A stretch of 64,000 nucleotides of DNA from the NCBI GenBank assembly GCA_022790755.1, contig JAAVXR010000016.1, forward strand, positions 1 through 64,000, read 5' to 3'. This document shows, in pieces, positions 36,491 to 44,663 of this stretch. Made by a program: the position numbers and the translations under genes. Each line of letters starts with the position of its first letter. Within the stretch, counting starts at the first letter, position 1. The DNA comes from Hespellia sp. GTDB lineage: Bacteria > Bacillota > Clostridia > Lachnospirales > Lachnospiraceae. The notes beneath the pieces are model-generated. The model did no database searches. It was given only the letters and a program-made list of their open reading frames with translations, and had not been told where the DNA came from.

Positions 36491-37246
36491 ATGAAAAAAG
36501 TGCTTATTGTAGGAGAATCATGGACTGTTCAGGAAACGCATGTAAAGGGATTTGACACGGTCGATCTGGGACGCTTGGAGCAGACGAGTGTAGACCCGCT
36601 GAGAAACGCTTTGACGAACGCTGGAATCGAAGTGGAATATATGCCGAGTCATATCGCACAATATAGTTTTCCGGATACGGTGGAAGCATTGCAGGAATAC
36701 AGCGCCATCGCGTTGAGCGATATCGGCAGCAATACGATTATGATGGACCCCGTCATGCAGTTTCAGGGAGTCAGAAAACCAAACCGATTTCTGGCGCTCG
36801 TAGAATATGTAAAACAGGGCGGAGGTCTTGTGATGATGGGCGGATACTTAAGCTTTGCGGGAATTGAAAATAAAGCGCGTTACGCAATGACGCCGTTGGC
36901 TGAAATACTTCCGGTAAAAATGCTTCACTATGACGACCGTATGGAACACCCGGAAGGTATCTGTCCGGTTATGGTGAAAGAAGATCATCCGGTATTGAAT
37001 GGTGTAACAGGAGAATGGCCCTGGTTCCTTGGATATAACAAAATCAAAGCGAAAGAAAATGCGGTTGAAATCGCGCAGATTGGCAATGAAGACACCTTCA
37101 TGGCAGCAATGGAATATGGAGAAGGGCGTACCTTCGCGTTTGCATCCGACTGTGCAATGCACTGGGGCTCCAAAGAATTCCTCGCGTGGGATGGATATGG
37201 GAGAGTAATGCCAAACATCTTTAAATGGCTGGCAAAAGAGATTTAA
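36491..37246 (+). CDS. Glutamine amidotransferase-like fold protein lacking the catalytic cysteine
   Basis: A 251-residue protein of the class I GATase/ThuA-like superfamily, close to the putative cytoplasmic glutamine amidotransferases of PF07090. MKKVLIVGESWTVQETHVKG begins the fold and YVKQGGGLVMMGGYLSFAG occupies the nucleophile elbow, but the position of the usual cysteine (GxCxG) has methionine/glycine, so glutaminase activity is unlikely. A carbohydrate-related role is plausible because ThuA-like relatives act on disaccharides and a LacI regulator with operators lies upstream. ATGGAGGAATG precedes the start. The true function is unknown. Confidence 0.72.
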   Translation: MKKVLIVGESWTVQETHVKGFDTVDLGRLEQTSVDPLRNALTNAGIEVEYMPSHIAQYSFPDTVEALQEYSAIALSDIGSNTIMMDPVMQFQGVRKPNRFLALVEYVKQGGGLVMMGGYLSFAGIENKARYAMTPLAEILPVKMLHYDDRMEHPEGICPVMVKEDHPVLNGVTGEWPWFLGYNKIKAKENAVEIAQIGNEDTFMAAMEYGEGRTFAFASDCAMHWGSKEFLAWDGYGRVMPNIFKWLAKEI

Positions 37247-37255
37247 GGGGGTGGA

Positions 37256-37494
37256 GCTTCGGCGTTCAAAGGCGCCGGTGGTTTCGAATTTTGGATGACA
37301 CATACAGAAAAGGGTTTTGACTGCGCTCCATTGCACAGGACATTACGATGAGCCTTTGAAAGCGAAAATCGTGTTCAGCTTAGGCTTCCACGATTTTTAA
37401 GTCTCATCTCCATAGTGCAAAAGTCGCGCAGTCAAAACCCTTCTCTGTACGTTGTCCAAAATTCGAAACCACCGGCACCTTTGAACGCCGAAGC
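37256..37494. repeat. Large palindrome, family D, copy 1 (239 bp)
   Basis: GCTTCGGCGTTCAAAGG at the left end pairs with CCTTTGAACGCCGAAGC at the right end; GCCGGTGGTTTCGAATTTTG pairs with its complement, and AGGGTTTTGACTGCGC pairs with GCGCAGTCAAAACCCT. An inner stem AAAATCGTG/CACGATTTT carries the loop. On the minus strand the loop reads GTGGAAGCCTAAGCTGAAC, nearly the loop of the second palindrome on the plus strand. No coding content is credible. Confidence 0.8.
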
Positions 37495-37557
37495 ATTGAA
37501 CTTGGTTGGCAGAGATGGTGCAGAGTAGTGGGATAATCGCTTTCCCACCCGTTCAAT
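37495..37557. repeat. Inverted repeat between the two large palindromes
   Basis: ATTGAAC (37495) pairs with GTTCAAT (37551), enclosing GTGGGA/TCCCAC. It also contains CAGAGATGGT, which resembles the arm of the second large palindrome. Confidence 0.5.
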
Positions 37558-37604
37558 GTGCGATGCATTTCATAGCAGGAATGAACAGTTATCGCCAGTA
37601 GACA

Positions 37605-37787
37605 GCGAAGCAAGGGCAGGGACCATCTCTATGCAGACAATGCAGGGGCGCTCTTTATGGAGGTGAAATCCACTACTTATGGAATCTTAGGCGTGAAGCC
37701 TCTGCTGAACGTCTTAGATTCCGTTAGCAGTTAGTTCACCGCAATTTTGCCCCGTCTGCATAGAGATGGTCCCTGCCCTTGCCTCGC
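37605..37787. repeat. Large palindrome, family D, copy 2 (183 bp)
   Basis: GCGAaGCAAGGGCAGGGACC begins an arm that pairs with GGTCCCTGCCCTTGCcTCGC; CATCTCTATGCAGAC pairs with GTCTGCATAGAGATG, and GGGGC with GCCCC. An inner stem GGAATCTtAG/CTtAGATTCC presents the loop GTGAAGCCTCTGCTGAAC (37693-37710). TATGGAGGTGA on its 5' side also occurs at the matching place in the other copy (minus strand). Confidence 0.8.
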
Positions 37788-37886
37788 GTCCCCACTTCGA
37801 GAAACTCAAAAAAAGAAATGAAAGCGCACATCCTTGCATTTTTTGCATATTTCTAATAATATATCATAAGAACTGGAGTTAGATTT

Positions 37887-38246
37887 ATGAGCGCAAAATT
37901 ACCGTATTACATGACATATCCGATACCGCACTTGCTAGACGACGACTGGATGGAGCGAAGAGATTTTGCTTATATGAAGAATCTGTATCCAATGATGGTA
38001 AAGCGCTTGCTTCCTTATATAGAAGAAGAATGTGACCGCCTGGAATACAGATGTAGTATGATGTATGATGAATATCCGGATAAGCTGCAGCTCATACTGT
38101 TACAAAGACGTATTGTGGAGAGAATCTTAAAAGAGGAGAACATCGAAGAACAGGAAATATTGGAAGATCTGGTTGCAGTATTGCTTTATCAGGAGATTTA
38201 TAGAAGACGCTGTGATGATCGCCGGACAAGGCAAAAATACTATTAA
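37887..38246 (+). CDS. Conserved hypothetical protein, 119 residues
   Basis: A small soluble protein, MSAKLPYYMTYPIPHLLDDD..., rich in arginine, glutamate and tyrosine, with predicted long helices (YMKNLYPMMVKRLLPYIEEE, QRRIVERILKEENIEEQEIL). I recall similar short proteins in Lachnospiraceae, but no function is known. A good ribosome binding site (ACTGGAGTT) precedes the ATG. It is 40 bp before the shikimate kinase gene and probably co-transcribed with it. No metal or catalytic motif is visible. Confidence 0.7.
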   Translation: MSAKLPYYMTYPIPHLLDDDWMERRDFAYMKNLYPMMVKRLLPYIEEECDRLEYRCSMMYDEYPDKLQLILLQRRIVERILKEENIEEQEILEDLVAVLLYQEIYRRRCDDRRTRQKYY

Positions 38247-38286
38247 TTAGTAAAAAATCGTTGCGAAAAAGGAAGAGGAAGTACAT

Positions 38287-38799
38287 ATGAATAATATTAT
38301 TTTTATTGGGATGCCGGCGGTTGGAAAAAGCTCTGTTGGAATTGTGATTGCAAAACGCCTTGGACTCGAATTTGTGGATACGGATTTGCTGATTCAAAAG
38401 CAGGAAGGAAAACTATTGAAAGAGATTATAGAAGAAGTGGGAATTGATGGTTTTCTTGCAATTGAGAATCAGGTAAACAAGGAACTTGTTGTATCGCAAA
38501 GTGTGATTTCTCCAGGCGGAAGTGTTGTCTACTGTGAGGAAGCCATGCAACATTTCAGAAAAATTGGGACGGTGGTATATTTACGAGCATCTTATGGCAG
38601 TATAAAAAAGAGGATACGAAATCTAAAAAAGCGGGGAGTCGTCTTAAAAGACGGACAGACATTCCAGGATCTTTATAATGAGCGTTTACCACTATTTGAG
38701 AAATACGCGGACATTACTGTAGATGAGGACGGATACAGGATGGAGGAGACAGTCGAAAGAGTATTGAACGCATTAAAAGGATGCTGGAAAGACGGGTGA
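38287..38799 (+). CDS. aroK: Shikimate kinase
   Basis: A 170-residue P-loop kinase with Walker A GMPAVGKSSVG, the shikimate-binding FVDTDLLIQ, SPGGSVVY (the family GGG motif appears as PGGS) and the lid arginine in KKRGVVL. It phosphorylates shikimate at the 3-hydroxyl in aromatic amino acid synthesis. The substitution in the GGG motif and the lack of other aro genes leave some room for a related small-molecule kinase. AAGGAAGAGGAAG lies before the ATG. Confidence 0.8.
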   Translation: MNNIIFIGMPAVGKSSVGIVIAKRLGLEFVDTDLLIQKQEGKLLKEIIEEVGIDGFLAIENQVNKELVVSQSVISPGGSVVYCEEAMQHFRKIGTVVYLRASYGSIKKRIRNLKKRGVVLKDGQTFQDLYNERLPLFEKYADITVDEDGYRMEETVERVLNALKGCWKDG

Positions 38800-38885
38800 G
38801 TATTCCTGATTATATGGAAAAACGGGAATTTATTGGGAAATTTGGCGGAAATGCTCAGAAAACGTAATAAATTCGTAAAAAATAA

Positions 38886-38913
38886 TTTACAAACCGTTAA
38901 AATGTGTTATACT
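38886..38913 (+). promoter_or_regulatory. Promoter of the murA transcript
   Basis: TTTACA (38886-38891) and TATACT (38908-38913) are 16 bp apart. The start would be near 38920, giving a leader of about 170 nt before murA. Confidence 0.65.
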
Positions 38914-38952
38914 GACAAAGGGGAGATTGATGGTAATATCAGTGTTTCCATT

Positions 38953-39066
38953 CTGTGAAAGAGAATATCACAGGGTGTGCCTTTCGAGGGGATGCGCATA
39001 GTGCGCAGTGAGATATGGCCCATATGTGGTCACGCTTCAAAGCGGGAGTATTCTTTGGAGAGGCGT
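38953..39066 (+). ncRNA. Candidate structured leader RNA of murA
   Basis: The leader can fold into a hairpin CTGTGA/TCACAG (38953-38973) and then a junction closed by GTGCCTTTC (38977) with GAGAGGCGT (39058). Inside are three hairpins: TGCGCAtagTGCGCA, GTGA-ATATGgccCATAT-TCAC, and GCTTcaaAGC. The distance to the murA ribosome binding site is about 20 nt, suitable for translational control. I do not match it to a known riboswitch class. The structure is my own hand folding from one sequence. Confidence 0.45.
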
Positions 39067-39093
39067 AGAAAATATGATTGATTGAGGTGCGGT

Positions 39094-40386
39094 ATGGAGC
39101 AATATATCATTAAGGGTGGAAACTCATTGGCAGGGGAAGTAGAGATTGGTGGAGCGAAAAATGCAGCACTTGCGATTCTGGCAGCGGCGATTATGGCGGA
39201 CGATACGGTTGAGATTGATAAGCTGCCGGATGTGAACGATATCAATGTAATGCTTGAGGCAATCACAGCGATTGGAGCTTCGGTTCAGAGGATTGATCGT
39301 CATACAGTTCGGATCAACGGAAGTGGAATTACGAATATCAATATTGAATATGATTATATTAAAAAGATTCGTGCATCTTACTATTTACTTGGTGCATTAC
39401 TTGGCAAGTATAAAAAGTCTCAGGTGGCTTTGCCGGGAGGATGTAATATCGGAAGCAGGCCGATTGACCAACATTTGAAAGGCTTTCGTGCGCTGGGAGC
39501 GGATGTAGATATAGAGAATGGTAAGATTGTAGCGGAGGCCGAAGCGCTTCGGGGAACACATCTGTATTTCGATGTGGTATCGGTTGGCGCTACGATTAAT
39601 GTGATGATGGCGGCGGCGATGGCTGAGGGCGTTACAATCATGGAGAACGTGGCAAAAGAACCTCATGTCGTAGATGTGGCGAATTTCCTGAACAGCATGG
39701 GGGCGAACATTCGAGGCGCCGGAACAGATGTCATTAAGATTCGGGGAGTAAAGAAGCTTCATAAGTCGGAGTATTCCATTATCCCAGATCAGATTGAAGC
39801 TGGAACGTTTATGTTTGCTGCTGCTGTGACAAAAGGTGATGTGACGGTAACAAATGTAATACCAAAGCATTTGGAATCTATGATCGCCAAGTTAATTGAT
39901 ATAGGTTGTGAAGTATATGAATCTGATGATGCGGTTCGTGTTGTGGCAAAGCGGCGTCCGAGATGCACGCAGGTGAAGACGTTGCCGTATCCAGGGTATC
40001 CAACAGATATGCAGCCTCAGATCGGTGTGGCGCTTGCCTTGGCGGGCGGTACAAGTACTATCACAGAGAGTATCTTTGAGAATCGTTTTAAATATCTGGA
40101 TGAGCTCGCGAGGATGGGTGCGAATATCAAAGTAGAAGGGAATTCTGCGATTATCCGTGGTGTGGAAAGATTCTCCGGTGCGAGGGTGAGCGCTCCGGAC
40201 CTGCGGGCAGGTGCGGCGTTGTGTATTGCAGGTCTTGCGGCAGAGGGGATTACAATTGTGGATGATATCGTTTATATCCAGCGAGGATATGAGTGCTTTG
40301 AGGAGAAGCTCAGAAGCCTCGGGGGAATCATTGAGCGGGTATCCAGCGAAAAGGAGATACAGAAGTTTCAGTTGAAAGTAAGTTGA
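39094..40386 (+). CDS. murA: UDP-N-acetylglucosamine 1-carboxyvinyltransferase
   Basis: A 430-residue MurA that starts peptidoglycan precursor synthesis by moving enolpyruvate from PEP to UDP-GlcNAc. The inside-out alpha/beta barrel is full length; the catalytic cysteine, target of fosfomycin, is C117 in LPGGCNIGSRPIDQH. IGGAKNAAL holds the PEP-binding lysine, and YPGYPTDMQPQ and LDELARMGA follow as usual. The ATG at 39094 has TGAGGTG in front; an in-frame TTG 12 bp earlier overlaps that site. A long structured leader and a terminator frame the gene as a single unit. Confidence 0.95.
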   Translation: MEQYIIKGGNSLAGEVEIGGAKNAALAILAAAIMADDTVEIDKLPDVNDINVMLEAITAIGASVQRIDRHTVRINGSGITNINIEYDYIKKIRASYYLLGALLGKYKKSQVALPGGCNIGSRPIDQHLKGFRALGADVDIENGKIVAEAEALRGTHLYFDVVSVGATINVMMAAAMAEGVTIMENVAKEPHVVDVANFLNSMGANIRGAGTDVIKIRGVKKLHKSEYSIIPDQIEAGTFMFAAAVTKGDVTVTNVIPKHLESMIAKLIDIGCEVYESDDAVRVVAKRRPRCTQVKTLPYPGYPTDMQPQIGVALALAGGTSTITESIFENRFKYLDELARMGANIKVEGNSAIIRGVERFSGARVSAPDLRAGAALCIAGLAAEGITIVDDIVYIQRGYECFEEKLRSLGGIIERVSSEKEIQKFQLKVS

Positions 40387-40423
40387 TCTACACGATTTGA
40401 ATGATTTTAATTTTAATATTCTG

Positions 40424-40465
40424 AAAAATGACACTGGCAGAGGGCGCGCTATCGGTGTCATTTTT
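40424..40465 (+). terminator. Terminator after murA
   Basis: AAAAATGACAC pairs with GTGTCATTTTT (11 bp) over a 20-nt loop, ending in a T run. Confidence 0.85.
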
Positions 40466-40485
40466 GCGAAAAAAGGAGTGTACAT

Positions 40486-41481
40486 ATGGGACAGGAGAAG
40501 AAAAATATGGCCAAAGACATAACAATAATTGGACCGGCGGTGATAGATGTGCTGGCGAGTCCGGTCACACCAGATGTGTTTCAGATTGGAACGCAGCCGG
40601 TGAAGGAGATGAAACTTTCCTTTGGGGGAGATGCGCTGAATGAGTCGGTAGTACTCACCCGTTTGGGAAAACAGGTAGAACTGGTCTCTAAATTGGGAAA
40701 AGATGATGCGGGGGATCGCGTCGTGGACTATATCAGAAATGAAGGTCTGTCAATGGACAGCATCACGCGAGAAGAACATTTACAGACAAGCATGATTATT
40801 GTTCTGGTCGATGAGTCGGGTGAACGATGTTTCTTGACCAATCCCGAGGGAAGCCACAGAAAGCTTTCAGAAAAAGATGTAGAGCCATACTTAGACCAGG
40901 CGGCGGATATCGTCAGTTTTGCAGGCTTGTTTATTTCTCCTGCGTTGGATATTCCGGCGACGGAGCGGATTTTCCGTAGAATCAAGGAGAAACCGGAGCG
41001 AATCTTGGCTGTGGACATGACGAAAGCAAAAAATGGAGAAACATTGGGTGATATTCAGGGACTACTGCCATATGTTGATTATATGCTTCCGAACAACGAA
41101 GAGATCGCATTATTGACGGGAGAAAAGGACCCATATATCAATGCGGGGCTTTTGATCGACGCAGGAGTGACTTGTGCTGTGATCAAATGTGGAAGCGAGG
41201 GCTGTTTGATTCGGACAAAAGACGTTTGCATGAGGATTCCGACGTATCCGGTAGAACATGCAGTTGACAGTACGGGGGCGGGAGATTGCTTTGCCGCTGG
41301 TTTCTTATGGGGATTATCGCAAGGATTGTCGTTGAAAGAGTGCGGATGTTTCGCGTGTGCAGTTGCATCCTGTACGGTGGAGAAGATTGGGGCGACGGAA
41401 GGCGTTCGGTCTCTGGAGGAACCGATGAGGCGATATCAGAAATTGCTGACGTCTGCCGACGGTGACAGTGTATGTAGGTAA
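40486..41481 (+). CDS. PfkB family carbohydrate/nucleoside kinase
   Basis: A 331-residue ribokinase-like kinase. The N-terminal GPAVIDVLA and the glycine-rich GGDALNESVVLTRLGKQVE are substrate-side motifs; the catalytic base aspartate and anion hole are in DSTGAGDCFAAGFLWGLSQG. Substrates in this family include ribose, fructose, tagatose-6-phosphate, deoxygluconate and nucleosides, and the sequence does not tell which. AAAAAAGGAGTG precedes the ATG; a second ATG 21 bp on is a less likely start. It lies alone between two hairpin terminators. Confidence 0.85.
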   Translation: MGQEKKNMAKDITIIGPAVIDVLASPVTPDVFQIGTQPVKEMKLSFGGDALNESVVLTRLGKQVELVSKLGKDDAGDRVVDYIRNEGLSMDSITREEHLQTSMIIVLVDESGERCFLTNPEGSHRKLSEKDVEPYLDQAADIVSFAGLFISPALDIPATERIFRRIKEKPERILAVDMTKAKNGETLGDIQGLLPYVDYMLPNNEEIALLTGEKDPYINAGLLIDAGVTCAVIKCGSEGCLIRTKDVCMRIPTYPVEHAVDSTGAGDCFAAGFLWGLSQGLSLKECGCFACAVASCTVEKIGATEGVRSLEEPMRRYQKLLTSADGDSVCR

Positions 41482-41512
41482 AAGACGAATGACTTTGAAC
41501 GAAAATAAAATG

Positions 41513-41619
41513 AAGGGACTCTCCTGAAATGATTAGATCCCACAATATATCTCGTGGCTTTTTGAGAACTGTGGAGATATATTGCATATAGATTTCATTT
41601 CTCGAGGGTCCCTTTTTTT
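41513..41619. terminator. Long hairpin terminator between convergent genes
   Basis: AAGGGACTCTC, GAAATGATTAGAT and CAATATATCTC pair in order with GAGATATATTG, ATAGATTTCATTTC and GAGGGTCCCTT, followed by TTTTT. The arms extend about 40 nt each, far beyond a typical terminator. It separates the PfkB gene (plus) from the amylosucrase-like gene (minus). Confidence 0.8.
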
Positions 41620-41658
41620 GTGCTTTTACGTTATACAAAATGAAGTAGATGATTGCTT

Positions 41659-43509
41659 TTATGCGCCTGCTTCGATCCTCTTGAGATAATAAAAGCCGTA
41701 TGCTGGGATATCGACTCCAGCGGCTTCCCTCTTGTTTCCGGACAGCAGATCGACATATGTACCGTCTGTCTCATTGATCCAGGCAGTTTTGTCGAATTCA
41801 CTAAAATTGAACAATCCAAGAATCTTTTCGTCTTTATAAGCTCTTGCGATACACAGGATGCTGGAATCCCAGGTGTCGATGGTCCAGGTGTCTGCAGTGG
41901 AGATAAAGACTTTTTCTTTGCGGCGAATCTGCTCTAATTGGCTGAGATGTTGGAACAGTTTTCCTTGGACAGTCGTTTTATCTGACGCCAATTTGGCCAG
42001 CTCCCAGTTCATGGCTCCACGGTGAATATAGCGCGAATCTGCGGCTTTGAAAGGGTCTTCTTTGTAAGTATAGTCATTGACCTGTCCGATCTCATCACCA
42101 CTGTACAGAACAGGAATGCCGGATTGCATGAACATGTAAGCGTGCAGCATGATATCCAATTGAATGGCCCGATTCATGGCGTTCGCATCTTGTTCAAAAC
42201 CGGCCTTCTCAATCCCGCACATGGAAGCGGTAGTTCCGCAAAACCGTGCATCTCCGGAAACGGGATCTGCATTATAGAGTTCTCCGCGGCTGTTGCTTTC
42301 ACCCGCATATCCTTGGAAATAGTCGTTCAGATATTTTTTATGAGAACGCTCCTCGATCCCTTCGTTTTGCAGAGATGCATAGTCAAGTCCCCATCCGATA
42401 TCATCGTGGCATCGCAGATAATTCAAAAAGACATATTCTTTCGGCAGTCGGTTTACAATATCTAACTGTTGTTTCAAGAGCCGGACATCCCTCGTCGCAA
42501 CGGTATGCCAGGTGGTTGCCATTGTCGTCACATTGTAAAGCATGTGACATTCTGGTTTCTCTATCGTTCCGAAGTAAGGTGCTACTTTTTCTGGTTCCAT
42601 CACCACCTCACCCAACAAAAGAATCCCAGGGCATACAATCTCGCTGATTATGCGCATCATACGCACGATCGTGTGCACACGTGGAAGATTTCTGCACTGT
42701 GTGTTTAACTCCTTCCAGATGTATGGTACGGCGTCAATACGGATAATGTCGATCCCTTGATTGGCAAGGTATAAAAAGTTGTACATCATTTCATTGAATA
42801 CTCGCGGATTCTTGTAATTCAAATCCCACTGGTATGGATAGAAAAAGGTCATCACAAAATGTCCAGCATCAGGGAGCCAGGTGAAATTACCCGGTGCCGT
42901 CGTGGGAAATACTTGTGGAACCGTTTCTTCGTACTTGGAGGGGATTTCATAGTTATCGAAGAAGAAATAGCGGCTCATATATTCTCCGTCTCCCTGACGT
43001 GCTTTTCTGGCCCATTCGTGATCCTCGGATGTGTGATTCATGACAAAATCCATGCAGACATTCATTCCCCTTTTATGGCATGCCGCGGTTAGATTTTGTA
43101 GATCTTCCATCGTGCCGAGTTTTTCCTGTACTTTGCGGAAATCGGATACCGCATATCCGCCGTCTGAACGATCTTTCGGGGTGTCTAGGAAAGGCATCAG
43201 ATGGATATAGTTTACATTACTTTTCTCCAGATAATCCAGCCGGCTTTCTACTCCTTTGAGGGTTCCTGCGAAATTATCCACATAGAACATCATTCCCAGC
43301 AGGTCGTTCTTCTTGTACCAGTCAGGTTGTGCTTCCCGTTTCTGATCTAAGTCTTTTAAACTTTGGTTTCGCTTCTGATAAAAATGGTACAGTTGGTTGC
43401 ATAATTCATCAAACATGGAATCGTTGTCATATATTTCCGTATACAACCATTTCAATTCGTCAAAATGACGGGCAAAGCGTTTTTCATACAATGCATCTCT
43501 TTGTTTCAT
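41659..43509 (-). CDS. GH13 alpha-amylase family protein, amylosucrase/sucrose-hydrolase-like
   Basis: A 616-residue GH13 enzyme that follows Neisseria amylosucrase (636 residues) closely: LMPFLDTPKDRSDGGYAVSD, MDFVMNHTSEDHEWA, the nucleophile aspartate in GIDIIRIDAVPYIWK, the acid/base glutamate in LLLGEVVMEP, and the third aspartate in LRCHDDIGWG. ALYSGDEIGQVND-like VLYSGDEIGQVND and the C-terminal beta domain are present. Amylosucrases cleave sucrose and transfer glucose to glucans, and relatives only hydrolyse sucrose. There is no signal peptide, so it acts on imported sugar. It is the last gene of the minus-strand ABC transporter cluster, 39 bp behind the Gfo/Idh gene. Confidence 0.85.
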   Translation of the reverse strand: MKQRDALYEKRFARHFDELKWLYTEIYDNDSMFDELCNQLYHFYQKRNQSLKDLDQKREAQPDWYKKNDLLGMMFYVDNFAGTLKGVESRLDYLEKSNVNYIHLMPFLDTPKDRSDGGYAVSDFRKVQEKLGTMEDLQNLTAACHKRGMNVCMDFVMNHTSEDHEWARKARQGDGEYMSRYFFFDNYEIPSKYEETVPQVFPTTAPGNFTWLPDAGHFVMTFFYPYQWDLNYKNPRVFNEMMYNFLYLANQGIDIIRIDAVPYIWKELNTQCRNLPRVHTIVRMMRIISEIVCPGILLLGEVVMEPEKVAPYFGTIEKPECHMLYNVTTMATTWHTVATRDVRLLKQQLDIVNRLPKEYVFLNYLRCHDDIGWGLDYASLQNEGIEERSHKKYLNDYFQGYAGESNSRGELYNADPVSGDARFCGTTASMCGIEKAGFEQDANAMNRAIQLDIMLHAYMFMQSGIPVLYSGDEIGQVNDYTYKEDPFKAADSRYIHRGAMNWELAKLASDKTTVQGKLFQHLSQLEQIRRKEKVFISTADTWTIDTWDSSILCIARAYKDEKILGLFNFSEFDKTAWINETDGTYVDLLSGNKREAAGVDIPAYGFYYLKRIEAGA

Positions 43510-43548
43510 TTTGTGCCTCCGAGTGTGATTGTGGATGATCGGAAATTC

Positions 43549-44625
43549 TCATGCCCATTTCTGCGTTGTAGTCTGTATTTCGGCATTTGGATGTGCCAGA
43601 GCTTCGTCCATCTTCAGACAGAGATACATATCCTGCAGCGCATCTCTGAGACTGTAGAATTCCGTTCCATTGTCCAGATATTCTTTCATTTGCAACATGC
43701 ATGTCGCAACGGCAATTTCGTCATCGTTGAATCGTGCATTGATAAACGGGGTTCTATACAAGAATTCTTCCCCCAGCATGATTCCAAAATGAGACCACTC
43801 CTGATTACCGTATACGCCAAGATCAATTCGATGCAACTGCTGCATTACGGGCACGTTGTCTCTGGTCAGATAACGGATGGTAAGATCATCAATCTCACCT
43901 CGGACGCCCTGTACAGACAATTGTCTCGTCCTGATAAAAGAATGATACTGCACTGGGTCGGAAAAGTCAAAGAAAGCTGTCTTTCCATTTTCAAATTCAA
44001 ATGTCAGACGATCTCTGGAACATTGAAAAATGTTTCCGTCAAATGCCATTCCATCCCGGCCATAGGTGTTTGTAACATCGAACCAGAACCGCTTTCCATA
44101 AATCTTACAATTGGTGTATCCAACATTCAGGAATCTGCGGATGACGCTTGCACCGTGGTATCCGTGCAAGGCAGAGATGTTTATGTTTTGAATTTCCCCT
44201 AATTTGTGGTCGGAAATTGCCTTGTACCAGGCGGCGTAAAGCGGTTGTTGTAAATATTGTTCGGCAACCTGAATCTTTCCATTATGTAATTGACAACTGT
44301 CCCAGACACTTTCCAGCGCCTCCAGGCTTTCACCAGGAGGCGTTTCACAGAGGACGGGTACTTTTTTTTCAAATAAAATGGGAAGATATTCCGAGAGGAT
44401 TCCTCGCTTAATTGACAGTACGACATAGTCTGGCTCTGTCTGCAACAGCTCTTCCAGTGTGTTTACGACAGGAATCTGCATTCGGTGAGAGAACAGATTT
44501 CCTTTTTCCGGATCTCGTACTACGACTGCGGTGAGTTCAAATATTTCAGGGAGCGCTTTGGCAATTCGTATATAAAATTCCGCTCTCCAGCCGGAACCAA
44601 TGAGTCCGAATCGGATTTTTTTCAT
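43549..44625 (-). CDS. Gfo/Idh/MocA family NAD(P)-dependent oxidoreductase
   Basis: A 358-residue dehydrogenase. The N-terminal Rossmann fold starts IRFGLIGSGWRAEFYIRIA; the catalytic-type motif appears as CETPPGESLEAL in place of the common CEKP; the C-terminal alpha/beta domain follows from about 130 (AEQYLQQPLYAAW). These enzymes oxidise or reduce sugars and inositols. Loss of the usual EKP lysine (here ETP) may alter activity. GAGGAGGAAATCACT precedes the ATG. It lies between the aldo/keto reductase and amylosucrase-like genes, pointing to modification of an imported saccharide. Confidence 0.82.
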   Translation of the reverse strand: MKKIRFGLIGSGWRAEFYIRIAKALPEIFELTAVVVRDPEKGNLFSHRMQIPVVNTLEELLQTEPDYVVLSIKRGILSEYLPILFEKKVPVLCETPPGESLEALESVWDSCQLHNGKIQVAEQYLQQPLYAAWYKAISDHKLGEIQNINISALHGYHGASVIRRFLNVGYTNCKIYGKRFWFDVTNTYGRDGMAFDGNIFQCSRDRLTFEFENGKTAFFDFSDPVQYHSFIRTRQLSVQGVRGEIDDLTIRYLTRDNVPVMQQLHRIDLGVYGNQEWSHFGIMLGEEFLYRTPFINARFNDDEIAVATCMLQMKEYLDNGTEFYSLRDALQDMYLCLKMDEALAHPNAEIQTTTQKWA

Positions 44626-44663
44626 AGTGATTTCCTCCTCATATCAATAAAATAGCGTGTTAC

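Noticed and set aside
37404..37613. 69-codon minus-strand frame in the palindrome region
   Set aside because: It lies across the arms and loop of structured repeats and lacks a start signal; treated as chance.
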